Shown one piece after another: positions 16,408-23,415 of a DNA stretch of 64,000 bases (positions are counted from its first letter, which is position 1; each line of letters opens with the position of its first letter). The notes below the pieces were generated by a model. The model saw only the letters and a list, made by a program, of their open reading frames with translations, had not been told where the DNA came from and searched no databases. This DNA comes from Curtobacterium sp. ZW137 (GTDB lineage: Bacteria; Actinomycetota; Actinomycetes; Actinomycetales; Microbacteriaceae). The position numbers and the translations under genes are program-made. The stretch covers positions 542,039-606,038 of the forward strand of contig NZ_RJKS01000002.1 of NCBI RefSeq assembly GCF_003762905.1, in the 5' to 3' direction.

Positions 16408-16971
16408 CTACTTCCGCTTCGTCTTCGAACGGCCTGCCCTTCGGGCAAGGCGATGGCAGTCTTTGCAGCCGACCGAGCCCTCCGCCACATGATTGTCGGG
16501 GCGTTCCTGGAAGTCCCCATGGAGCGGGCAGATCACCGTGACGTAAGTCTTCTGGTCGATGAAGACGACCTTCGCGTAGTCGTACTTGTCGCCGTGCCGG
16601 TTGGTTGCACATTGGATGAAACGCTGCGTGCGCAACTCCTGGTTGGCGTTGCGGAAGCCCTTGCAGTCCCGGCATCCCTGGCCACGCTGCGGGCCCCAGG
16701 GCGTTTCGCGGACTCGGCGGTGCTCGCGCGGGGTTTGCTCGAAGGGCCCGTGGTCGGGGCAGATGATGGTGACCTTGGTATCGCCGTTGACGTAGCTGCG
16801 TTCGACGTGCGCGTAGTCGTATCGGCCTTTGTGCAGCTTCGTCGCGAAGTCGATGAACTCGGCGGCTCGTTCTTCACGGGTGGCGGTGCGGTAGTCCAAG
16901 GGGCCCTCCAGGAGTCGTAGTCCTGGAGCTATGCCGGCACGCCCGAACCAGCCGGGAAAGGCGCCGAGCAC
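16408..16971 (-). CDS. Zinc-ribbon repeat protein (HGDKYDY / CPxHG type)
   Basis: A 187-residue protein with two copies of a repeat often seen in phage and mobile-element proteins. Copy 1 reads HKGRYDYAHVERSYVNGDTK then IICPDHGPFEQTPREH and GCRDC. Copy 2 reads HGDKYDYAKVVFIDQKTY then VICPLHGDFQERPDNH and GCKDC. Each repeat offers a CPxHG pair and a CxxC pair, enough for one zinc ion. The C-terminus is very basic (RRAGRSKTKRK). A nucleic-acid-binding role is likely, but no nuclease motif is seen. The GTG at 16971 follows a GAGGGA site; the start is uncertain. Confidence 0.65.
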   Translation of the reverse strand: MLGAFPGWFGRAGIAPGLRLLEGPLDYRTATREERAAEFIDFATKLHKGRYDYAHVERSYVNGDTKVTIICPDHGPFEQTPREHRRVRETPWGPQRGQGCRDCKGFRNANQELRTQRFIQCATNRHGDKYDYAKVVFIDQKTYVTVICPLHGDFQERPDNHVAEGSVGCKDCHRLARRAGRSKTKRK

Positions 16972-17338
16972 CCGTCCCTCGAGACCTGGTCGATCTTCTT
17001 CTCGGCGTTCCTTACGTCAGGGTGAGGCCGTCAGGCATAGCCGTGGCATGCCTTCGCTCCCTGCCGCCGTTCGAGCGGCGCTCCGCTCACCGAGTTCAAC
17101 CGAGCACCTTGTCATGCCGAACCAGGAGTCTGTCGCGTCCGCGACCGCCCTGGGGCGACCGATGGGCGCCGCCTTCGGTCGTCCGTTCCCACGTCAAGGT
17201 CCCGTCGAGCACTGCTCGCACATCCAATGTTGGGAACGCGAGCCGCTCAGCCTCGGGGACTCAACGCTCGGGGCCAGAAGCTCGAACGCAGACAAGGGGA
17301 CTCTTGTCGCGCAGCTTCGCCCGGAGCCCCTTCACGCG
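16972..17338. other. 367-bp gap before the recombinase-like gene
   Basis: Open reading continues upstream of 17339 in the frame of the recombinase-like gene, but the translation is Pro/Ser/Arg-rich and non-homologous, so I treat it as non-coding. One GCATGC palindrome lies at 17046-17051, the same hexamer that clusters at 18985-19193. No convincing promoter was seen. Confidence 0.4.
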
Positions 17339-18241
17339 ATGCGGAAGTATCGGAGCCAGTCGGTTCCCGCCGACAGGTGGGCCAGCATCGAGCCGTTCGT
17401 ACTGGACGCTGTCGCACTCGTCGCGCCCGCGTGCGCGTACCTTGCTGAACGGCTCATGGTCGCGGTGACTCCATACGTCGACTGGGTCGTGCACGTCAAC
17501 GGGATGCAGAAGGTCGCCAACGTGTTCCACCCGGTGCTGATCCGCCGGTACATCTCCCGCGACGACCTCAACCTCAAGGACAAGACACGCCGCGATTACC
17601 GGTCCTTCCTGCTCCGGATCTCGGAGGTCGTCCTCCCCCACGAAGGTCCGATCGAGTTTGCGCCGTTGAACGGGCAGTCCGTCACAGCCCCGTACACCGA
17701 CCTCGAACTGAACCTGCTCGAGTCCTGGGCGCGGGGGCAGTCAACGGCACTGCGACGTCGAGGTGCTGGCGCGGTCCTTGCCCTAGGTGCAGGTGCTGGG
17801 CTGGACCCGTGGGAGATGCAGCACCTTCGACGCAGCGACGTGCACGTTGACCGTGACGGAGCGCTCGTCAACGTACAGGGCGGAACGCCGAGGTTGGTGC
17901 CCGTGCTCGAACGATGGGAGCAGCTCCTCATCGACTCCCTCACGGACGTGCCGGACAACGCATGGGTACTCGGCGGGTCGAACAAGAAAACGACCTACAA
18001 CTTCGTCACACCGTTCATCAACCACACCGACTTCGGCAACGAACCGAAGCCAGTCCCGACGCGAATGCGCGCTACCTGGATCACCACGCACCTTGCTGCC
18101 GGCACGCACGCCGCCGAACTCATGGCTGCCGGCGGACTGCGCAAGCCCGAGCACTTGGTCACGTCCCTCCGGCACATTCCGACGATGAACGCTTCCGAGC
18201 ACCGTCGACGGATCCTCGCCGAGGCCCGCGAAGTTCGGTAA
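17339..18241 (+). CDS. Tyrosine-recombinase-like protein 1 (probably catalytically altered)
   Basis: A 300-residue protein whose fold order matches tyrosine recombinases: a helical N-terminal domain (VDWVVHVNG, HPVLIRRYISRDD) and a C-terminal region with RGAGAVLALGAGAGLDPWEM followed later by TRMRATWITTHLAAGT. In true integrases the first segment contains the catalytic arginine of TGLRxxE; here Asp is in its place. The HxLRH box is reduced to RMRATW, and no tyrosine follows at the expected place near the end (ASEHRRRIL). The ATG at 17339 gives alignment with its paralogue at 19280. The two share the N-terminal and C-terminal motifs throughout. Confidence 0.6.
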   Translation: MRKYRSQSVPADRWASIEPFVLDAVALVAPACAYLAERLMVAVTPYVDWVVHVNGMQKVANVFHPVLIRRYISRDDLNLKDKTRRDYRSFLLRISEVVLPHEGPIEFAPLNGQSVTAPYTDLELNLLESWARGQSTALRRRGAGAVLALGAGAGLDPWEMQHLRRSDVHVDRDGALVNVQGGTPRLVPVLERWEQLLIDSLTDVPDNAWVLGGSNKKTTYNFVTPFINHTDFGNEPKPVPTRMRATWITTHLAAGTHAAELMAAGGLRKPEHLVTSLRHIPTMNASEHRRRILAEAREVR

Positions 18242-18246
18242 CGCCT

Positions 18247-18816
18247 TCAGAGGACACGGAACCGAGCCGCCCGGAGCTGCTGCTCGCGTTCCGGCAGCAG
18301 GCGGCCGCGGGCGTGCTGGGCTCGTTGCTGGGCGACCCACCGTCCGATCGTCACCTCCGTCTGGTCGGCCGCGCGACGACGCGGCGGTCGCTGATGATCA
18401 GCCCAGAACTGCTGGTGCGCGGCGAGCATCGCGGACCACTGCGCGTCCCGGGGGTTCCAGGCGAACCCCGGCACCGCTTCAAGTCGTCGAACCTGGTACG
18501 AGCAGTAGCCACCCGCAGCGCCGACCTGCCGGAAGTAGGTGAGGGCGTCGACGAGGCTCTGCTCGGCGGTGGCAGGGCGCGGACGGGTCGAGTCGGCGCG
18601 GGGCATCCGTCCGCGCCTGCCGACGAAGTCGTCAAGGTCGTGCACTCGGTCGATCCAGCGTCGCACGAAAGGTTCGACCTCGACGGCGTCATCGGTGTCG
18701 GCCAGGTAGAACGCAACGCCGCGCCGCTGGTCGAGGGTGAGCGTCAGGGCTGGCTGCGCTGCGTGGTCGGCATACTCGCCGTGGAGCGCTGCGAGCGCCG
18801 TGGTCGGGGTGGGCAT
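18247..18816 (-). CDS. Helicase-associated (HA) domain protein
   Basis: A 189-residue protein composed of helicase-associated-type helical repeats without a helicase motor. The best copy is near the C-terminus: WSAMLAAHQQFWADHQRPP then TIGRWVAQQRAQHARGRLL and EREQQLRAA. An earlier, weaker copy surrounds residues 35-75 (VRRWIDRVHDLDDFVGRRGR). Such domains are thought to bind nucleic acid. The ATG at 18816 has a GGAGAGG site. It is convergent with the first recombinase-like gene (5 bp apart) and lies inside the mobile module. Confidence 0.7.
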   Translation of the reverse strand: MPTPTTALAALHGEYADHAAQPALTLTLDQRRGVAFYLADTDDAVEVEPFVRRWIDRVHDLDDFVGRRGRMPRADSTRPRPATAEQSLVDALTYFRQVGAAGGYCSYQVRRLEAVPGFAWNPRDAQWSAMLAAHQQFWADHQRPPRRRAADQTEVTIGRWVAQQRAQHARGRLLPEREQQLRAARFRVL

Positions 18817-18984
18817 GTGGTCCTCTCCGAGGCCGGCGGTCGGCCTCGGAGGGGGTATGCGCGGAACGGGCGTGATCTTGGAGGACGCGCGGGTCGCAGA
18901 CGAGCGGGGTCCGCAAACAGGACCAATCCGGCCGCGAAGATCACTACGTTTTCTGAGTCCCCGAAGCAGAGAGCCGCCCGGATC

Positions 18985-19193
18985 GCATGCACATGGCCAG
19001 CGTCACGCGTACGACGCCGACGCTGACGCCGCATGCGCTGGCAAGCGGCGACACGCCCGGGGTGACGCGACCGTTCGCATGCGCGGCAACCCCGGCAGAT
19101 CCGCGCGGGCATGCGGATCGGACGGCAGCGAGATCAAAATCTGGGACGCGTTCCCACAGCTCATCCCACTTCGCCTGCATAGGCCGGGCATGC
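18985..19193. repeat. Cluster of five GCATGC palindromes
   Basis: GCATGC occurs at 18985, 19031, 19077, 19109 and 19188, with the first three spaced exactly 46 bp apart. The cluster fills the 463-bp gap (18817-19279) between the HA-domain gene and the second recombinase-like gene. No ORF with support lies in this gap. Repeated short palindromes in front of a recombinase-type operon could be protein-binding or recombination sites. Confidence 0.5.
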
Positions 19194-19279
19194 CTAGCCA
19201 GATCCCCCGGTCACCGCGTCAGTACATCACCGCGATGCTGCGCGCCCTCCTGTCGTTCCTCACGCGCGGAGGAACACCG

Positions 19280-20170
19280 GTGAAGTACGTTCCGACGTTC
19301 GCGGAGGACCGATGGGACGTTGTCCGGGAATTCGTGGTCAGCGCAGTCGCCGAGGCGGCAGCGTCCATTGCTCAGCCCGCCGACCGACTCATCGTCATTG
19401 CGGCACCGTTCGTCGACTGGGTCGTTAACGTCAACGGATACCCGGCGAAGACCGCCGTCGTGTTCCACCCCGTCATCATCCGGCGCTACATCACCCGCAC
19501 CGACGTCACCTGGTCGGACACCACGCGTCGCACATACCGGTCCTCTCTGATGCGCATGTCCGAGGTCCTCGTCGGCGAGGTGCCGCTGAAGTTCGCACCG
19601 ACGACTCCGCAGAACACCGCAGCACCCTACGACGACCTAGACCTGCACCTCCTCGAGAGCTGGGCGACGGGCCAGTCGACCGCGGCGCGGCGCCGCAGCG
19701 CCGGCGTCGTCCTCGCACTCTGCACTGGAGCGGGGCTCAAAGCGAACGAGCTCCTCCAGACCCGCCGCCGCGACATCCTCGCTGACGCCGGCGGTGTCCT
19801 CGTCACTGTCAACCCGGGAGCCCGGACCGTTCCGCTCCTGGCCCGCTTCGAAACGCTCCTGCTCAACTCCATCGCCGAGGTCGAGCCGGAGCACTGGGTG
19901 TTCGGATCCCCGAAGCGCGTCAAGCACGGCATCAGCACGCTCACCACGTTTCTCTACGACACCGATCGTGGCAACGAGCCAGACCCCGTCACCACCCGCA
20001 TGCGGAACACGTGGCTCATCACCCACCTCATCGCCGGCACCAACATGCGTGCCCTGATGACCGCCGCCGGTGTCACGAAGTTCGAGCACCTCGACCAGCT
20101 CGTCGCCCACGTTCCCGCGCCCGACACTGCTTCCTACCGTCGTCAGCTCCGTGCGGAGGTCGCACGATGA
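19280..20170 (+). CDS. Tyrosine-recombinase-like protein 2 (paralogue of the first)
   Basis: A 296-residue paralogue of the protein at 17339. It shares FVDWVVNVNG, HPVIIRRYITR, LLESWATGQSTAARRR, VLALCTGAGLKANEL and TRMRNTWLITHLIAGT. The catalytic arginine position of TGLRxxE is Lys here. A tyrosine does occur near the C-terminus (TASYRRQL), so partial activity is conceivable. The GTG at 19280 has a strong GGAGGAACACC site. Its stop overlaps the start of the DDE-type gene as ATGA, so the two proteins are made together, probably as parts of one transposition system. Confidence 0.62.
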   Translation: MKYVPTFAEDRWDVVREFVVSAVAEAAASIAQPADRLIVIAAPFVDWVVNVNGYPAKTAVVFHPVIIRRYITRTDVTWSDTTRRTYRSSLMRMSEVLVGEVPLKFAPTTPQNTAAPYDDLDLHLLESWATGQSTAARRRSAGVVLALCTGAGLKANELLQTRRRDILADAGGVLVTVNPGARTVPLLARFETLLLNSIAEVEPEHWVFGSPKRVKHGISTLTTFLYDTDRGNEPDPVTTRMRNTWLITHLIAGTNMRALMTAAGVTKFEHLDQLVAHVPAPDTASYRRQLRAEVAR

Positions 20171-21996
20171 CCGCGCCGAAGCCGAAGCATCACGACTTCG
20201 ACGACGCCGAACGGTGGATGCAGGACGACTTCGGCATGAAGATGTCGACATACATCCGCATCGGTCAGGCCTTCCCCCTTGAGCTGGCGACGTTCGAGAC
20301 CGTCCGCCTGTTCGACAGAGCGTGCATTCGAGCGCGCATCGAGCGCTGGAAAGCGGAAGACCGGACATCCGACCGAGGCCGGAAGGCGTTGATGTCGGAG
20401 ACCTCCGTGCTCATGCTGATGTTCATCACGATGCGAGCTCGGCGGAGCGTCAGCATCCAGCAGATGACGGAAGTCGCGATGTCCCTGACGACGTCACAGC
20501 GTGAAGCAATCGGCATCCTGAAGTTCACCCCACACCAGGACACCCTCTACCGCCGCATCTGGGAGGCAATCAAGCGGCTCCGGAAGCTCATCGACCGACA
20601 CCCCGGCCCTCGCCGCAACACTATGACCGACGCAGAACGCGCGGCGGCCATTGCGGAGCTGCGCGACCCGGTGGAGATGGCGAAGCGCGCAGCCCGCATG
20701 CTCGAACTCACGAACCAGCTGATCGAAGGATCTGTCCAGTTCCTCAACCGTGAAGTTCGCCGGCGATTCAAGGGCGCGATTGCCATCGATGCCACATTCG
20801 CGGAAGTCTCGGGCAAGCAGAAGAGTGCCAAAAACATCAAGCCGGGCGACAAGGTCTCCACGAACTACGACTGCGGTTGGTACGGCCGCCAGGGCAGCCA
20901 CGACCCTGACCATGACGGTGGCGATAAGTACGCGTTCGGATGGGAGCTCGAGTACGCGGTCATGACCCGCGACCCGAACGAGACTGAGGCGAGCTATCCC
21001 CTGCTCTTTCTCTCGACCAGCGGTCACAAGCCTGGCGCTCTCACAGGGCACGGCTTGTTCCTCTACCAGTCTGCCGTCGAACGCGGTCACCCCATCAAGA
21101 CCGTTGTCGGCGACCGCGCCTACTTCCCAGGAGCGAAGCCCGAGGACTTGCAGCGCCCTCTCGCGCAAGCAGGCGTCAAGGTCGTCATGGACTACAAGAA
21201 CGAGGAAGAAGAGCTCGGTCAGCAAGCGTTCTACGCAAGCGCCGATGGCCGGCACAACCTGGTCATGGTCACGGGTAGCTGGCACCTGCGGTTCATGCCA
21301 GCCGCCCTCATCGACGCCGAGAAGACCTACCTCGACTACCTCAAGACCATCACGAGCAAGCCCGAGGCCGAGCGTTCCATACTTCGAGACGAAGCCCATG
21401 CGCTTCTCCGTCAGCGCCGCAAGGAGCGCTCCCGCTACCGGCTCATCCCCCGTAGCGGTTACGACGCCACCGGCGCGCGCCAGTACTCCTACCCGGAGTT
21501 CACCGACCCGAAGGTCTACGACGCAGAGTCCGACACCTGGATCGACGTTGTCATCCCGGGCAAGACCGTGAAAGTCCCTGGGGTTCTCAGCGACAAGAAC
21601 GGCGACAAGAACCAGAACCACCTCAAGTACGGTCAGGAGTACGAGTACAAGTCCGATGTGTGGCGCGCCTGGTTCGGCAAGCGTAACAACGTCGAGAACG
21701 GCAATTCGTGTCTCAAGGACGCGGACCGCGAGGCGCTCGGGGTTCCGATGAAGCGACGCATGCGTGGCCCCTGGATCGTCGAGATGGCCGGCGCCATGGC
21801 AGCAGCGAGCGCCAACATCTCCCGCATCATCGACTGGCTCAAGGCCCGCCTCGCTCTCCGTGGGATGAACCGCATGAACCGCTCGAGCGCCGCGCTCTTC
21901 GAGCCCGGCCTCGAAAGCCTCACGGTCGAAGAGCACGATCGTCGCAACCCGTTCAACCGACTTGCAGAGATAGAGCAACTCAGACTCATCGCGTAG
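20167..21996 (+). CDS. DDE transposase-like protein, 609 residues
   Basis: A long transposase-type protein. The likely catalytic triad is Asp near residue 208 (AIDATFAEVSG), Asp near 316 (VVGDRAYFPG) and Glu near 510 (RNNVENGNSCLKD), matching the RNase H-fold order of IS4-like enzymes. The first 150 residues are helical and basic and probably bind DNA. It is longer than most IS4-like transposases because of an insertion between the second Asp and the Glu. The gene overlaps the recombinase-like gene upstream. No clean terminal inverted repeats were found around it. A bidirectional-looking terminator follows at 22055. Confidence 0.72.
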   Translation: MTAPKPKHHDFDDAERWMQDDFGMKMSTYIRIGQAFPLELATFETVRLFDRACIRARIERWKAEDRTSDRGRKALMSETSVLMLMFITMRARRSVSIQQMTEVAMSLTTSQREAIGILKFTPHQDTLYRRIWEAIKRLRKLIDRHPGPRRNTMTDAERAAAIAELRDPVEMAKRAARMLELTNQLIEGSVQFLNREVRRRFKGAIAIDATFAEVSGKQKSAKNIKPGDKVSTNYDCGWYGRQGSHDPDHDGGDKYAFGWELEYAVMTRDPNETEASYPLLFLSTSGHKPGALTGHGLFLYQSAVERGHPIKTVVGDRAYFPGAKPEDLQRPLAQAGVKVVMDYKNEEEELGQQAFYASADGRHNLVMVTGSWHLRFMPAALIDAEKTYLDYLKTITSKPEAERSILRDEAHALLRQRRKERSRYRLIPRSGYDATGARQYSYPEFTDPKVYDAESDTWIDVVIPGKTVKVPGVLSDKNGDKNQNHLKYGQEYEYKSDVWRAWFGKRNNVENGNSCLKDADREALGVPMKRRMRGPWIVEMAGAMAAASANISRIIDWLKARLALRGMNRMNRSSAALFEPGLESLTVEEHDRRNPFNRLAEIEQLRLIA

Positions 21997-22054
21997 CGCA
22001 CTGCTCGCTCCGAACTGAACATCGACCCTCCTGACGGCCGCCCCGGCCGCGGTA

Positions 22055-22081
22055 CCCCCTGCCCGTTTGTCGGGCAGGGGG
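22055..22081 (+). terminator. Terminator hairpin after the DDE gene
   Basis: A perfect 10-bp stem, CCCCCTGCCC and GGGCAGGGGG, closes a 7-base loop (GTTTGTC). It lies 58 bp after the DDE-transposase stop. It has no long T-run, as is common in high-GC actinobacteria. Confidence 0.7.
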
Positions 22082-22240
22082 TGCTGTCGTTGGCACAGAG
22101 CACCTTGGGCCAAGGGGTGCAGTCGCATTCGACGTCTCGCAGTTCGTCCCCGGGGTGCTCAATCCGGTTTTCACGGCACCAAGCTCCCCCAGCCGCGAAA
22201 AGTCTCAAACCGAACGCCGAAAACTCGGATCACCCCGTGG

Positions 22241-22312
22241 CTCCGCCTCCAGGATTCGAACCCGGACCTAACGGCACCAAAGGCCGTCGTGCTGCCATTA
22301 CACCAAGGCGGA
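22241..22312 (-). tRNA. tRNA-Gln (anticodon UUG)
   Basis: The minus strand folds into a cloverleaf: acceptor TCCGCCT/AGGCGGA, anticodon stem ACGGC/GCCGT with loop CTTTGGT giving anticodon TTG, and T arm CCGGG-TTCGAAT-CCTGG. The discriminator is G and CCA is encoded at 22240-22238. The 3' end faces the accessory region at lower coordinates, a common integration point for islands. Confidence 0.95.
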
Positions 22313-22391
22313 ACACCCCACGAAGGGGCCAGACCATCCTCCCATGACCCGCACGGTGGCCGTGCGCGCGGGGTTCGGCCAAGATGGTGGG

Positions 22392-22886
22392 ATGCCGCAC
22401 GAGGACGAAGTCGACCGGATCGTCGCGGCGTGGGGACGGCAGCGCGACGACCTCGACTTCGCGCCGCTGCAGGTGCTGTCCCGGGTGGACCGGCTCGCCC
22501 GGCACCTCGACCGGGCACGGCGTGCAGCGTTCGATGCGAGCGGGACGGAGCCGTGGGAGTTCGACGTCCTGTCGGCCCTCCGGCGCGCGGGTGAGCCGTT
22601 CGAGCTGAGCCCGAAGACCCTGCTGCAGCAGACCCTGGTGTCGAGCGGCACGATGACGAACCGGGTGGACCGGCTGACCGCTCGGGGTCTGGTCGCGCGG
22701 CGGACGGACCCGAAGGACGGCCGGGGCATCCTGGTGTCGCTCACGGATGCCGGCCGGACCGCGGTCGACTCGGCGATCGCAGATCTCCTGGGAGCGGAGC
22801 GGGACATCCTCGCGGGGGTGTCCGACGACGAGCAGGACCAGCTCGCGGGGCTGCTGCGCCGGCTGATCCTCGGCCTGGGCGACTGA
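22392..22886 (+). CDS. MarR family transcriptional regulator
   Basis: A 164-residue winged-helix regulator. The recognition helix region reads SSGTMTNRVDRLTARGLVAR and the wing reads TDPKDGRGILVSLTDAGR, both typical of MarR. The ATG at 22392 is chosen by family length; 16 more codons lie upstream in frame. It is the first gene after the tRNA and lies 69 bp before a VOC-family gene in the same direction, with which it may be co-transcribed. The ligand is unknown. Confidence 0.88.
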   Translation: MPHEDEVDRIVAAWGRQRDDLDFAPLQVLSRVDRLARHLDRARRAAFDASGTEPWEFDVLSALRRAGEPFELSPKTLLQQTLVSSGTMTNRVDRLTARGLVARRTDPKDGRGILVSLTDAGRTAVDSAIADLLGAERDILAGVSDDEQDQLAGLLRRLILGLGD

Positions 22887-22955
22887 CCGAGGAGCAGGCC
22901 GAGGCGCAGGCCGACGAGTGGGCCGAGGCACAGGCCGAGGCGTAGTCTCCGCCGC

Positions 22956-23387
22956 ATGCACGCCACCACCCTCGCCGTCGCCGACATCGAGCGATCGGCC
23001 GCGTTCTACACCGCGCTCTTCGGCATCGAGGGCAGCGGCATCATCGGCACCGAGTACGTCGCCACCGACACCGCGGCGGGCGGGACCACCGCCATGTTCA
23101 CCCTGGACGACGGGCTGATCGTCTCCGTCTACGGCCGTGACGACATGCGGAAGGACGCGAGCGTCGCGCTGGCGACCGACCCGAGCACCACGATCGGGCA
23201 CTTCGAGGAGTCCCGGGAGGCCGCCGATGCGTTCCTCGAACGGGCGCGGGCCGCGGGTGCGACCATGCTCGAGCCGCCGTACACACGGCCGTGGGGCATG
23301 TACTCCGGCTTCTTCCAGGACCCGGACGGCCATCTCTGGGAGGTCGTCGCGAACCCCGGCCTCGGCGACCCCGCCGCTGGCGCCTGA
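22956..23387 (+). CDS. VOC (glyoxalase/bleomycin-resistance) family protein
   Basis: A 143-residue vicinal-oxygen-chelate protein made of two beta-alpha-beta-beta-beta units. The first reads TTLAVADIERSAAFYTALFG and the second ends in GFFQDPDGHLWEVVANP, where the late Glu is the usual metal ligand. The family covers lyases, dioxygenases and drug-binding proteins, so the substrate cannot be named. It follows a MarR gene. Confidence 0.85.
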   Translation: MHATTLAVADIERSAAFYTALFGIEGSGIIGTEYVATDTAAGGTTAMFTLDDGLIVSVYGRDDMRKDASVALATDPSTTIGHFEESREAADAFLERARAAGATMLEPPYTRPWGMYSGFFQDPDGHLWEVVANPGLGDPAAGA

Positions 23388-23415
23388 CGTCCGACCAACC
23401 GGACGACGGACCCGC

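Noticed and set aside
17000..22100. Terminal inverted repeats of the recombinase-DDE element
   Set aside because: No convincing pair of long inverted repeats flanks the module by eye; a dot plot would be needed.
22082..22240. Attachment-site duplication of the tRNA-Gln 3' end
   Set aside because: I looked for a second copy of the terminal tRNA sequence across the accessory region and saw none. The other end may lie outside the window.
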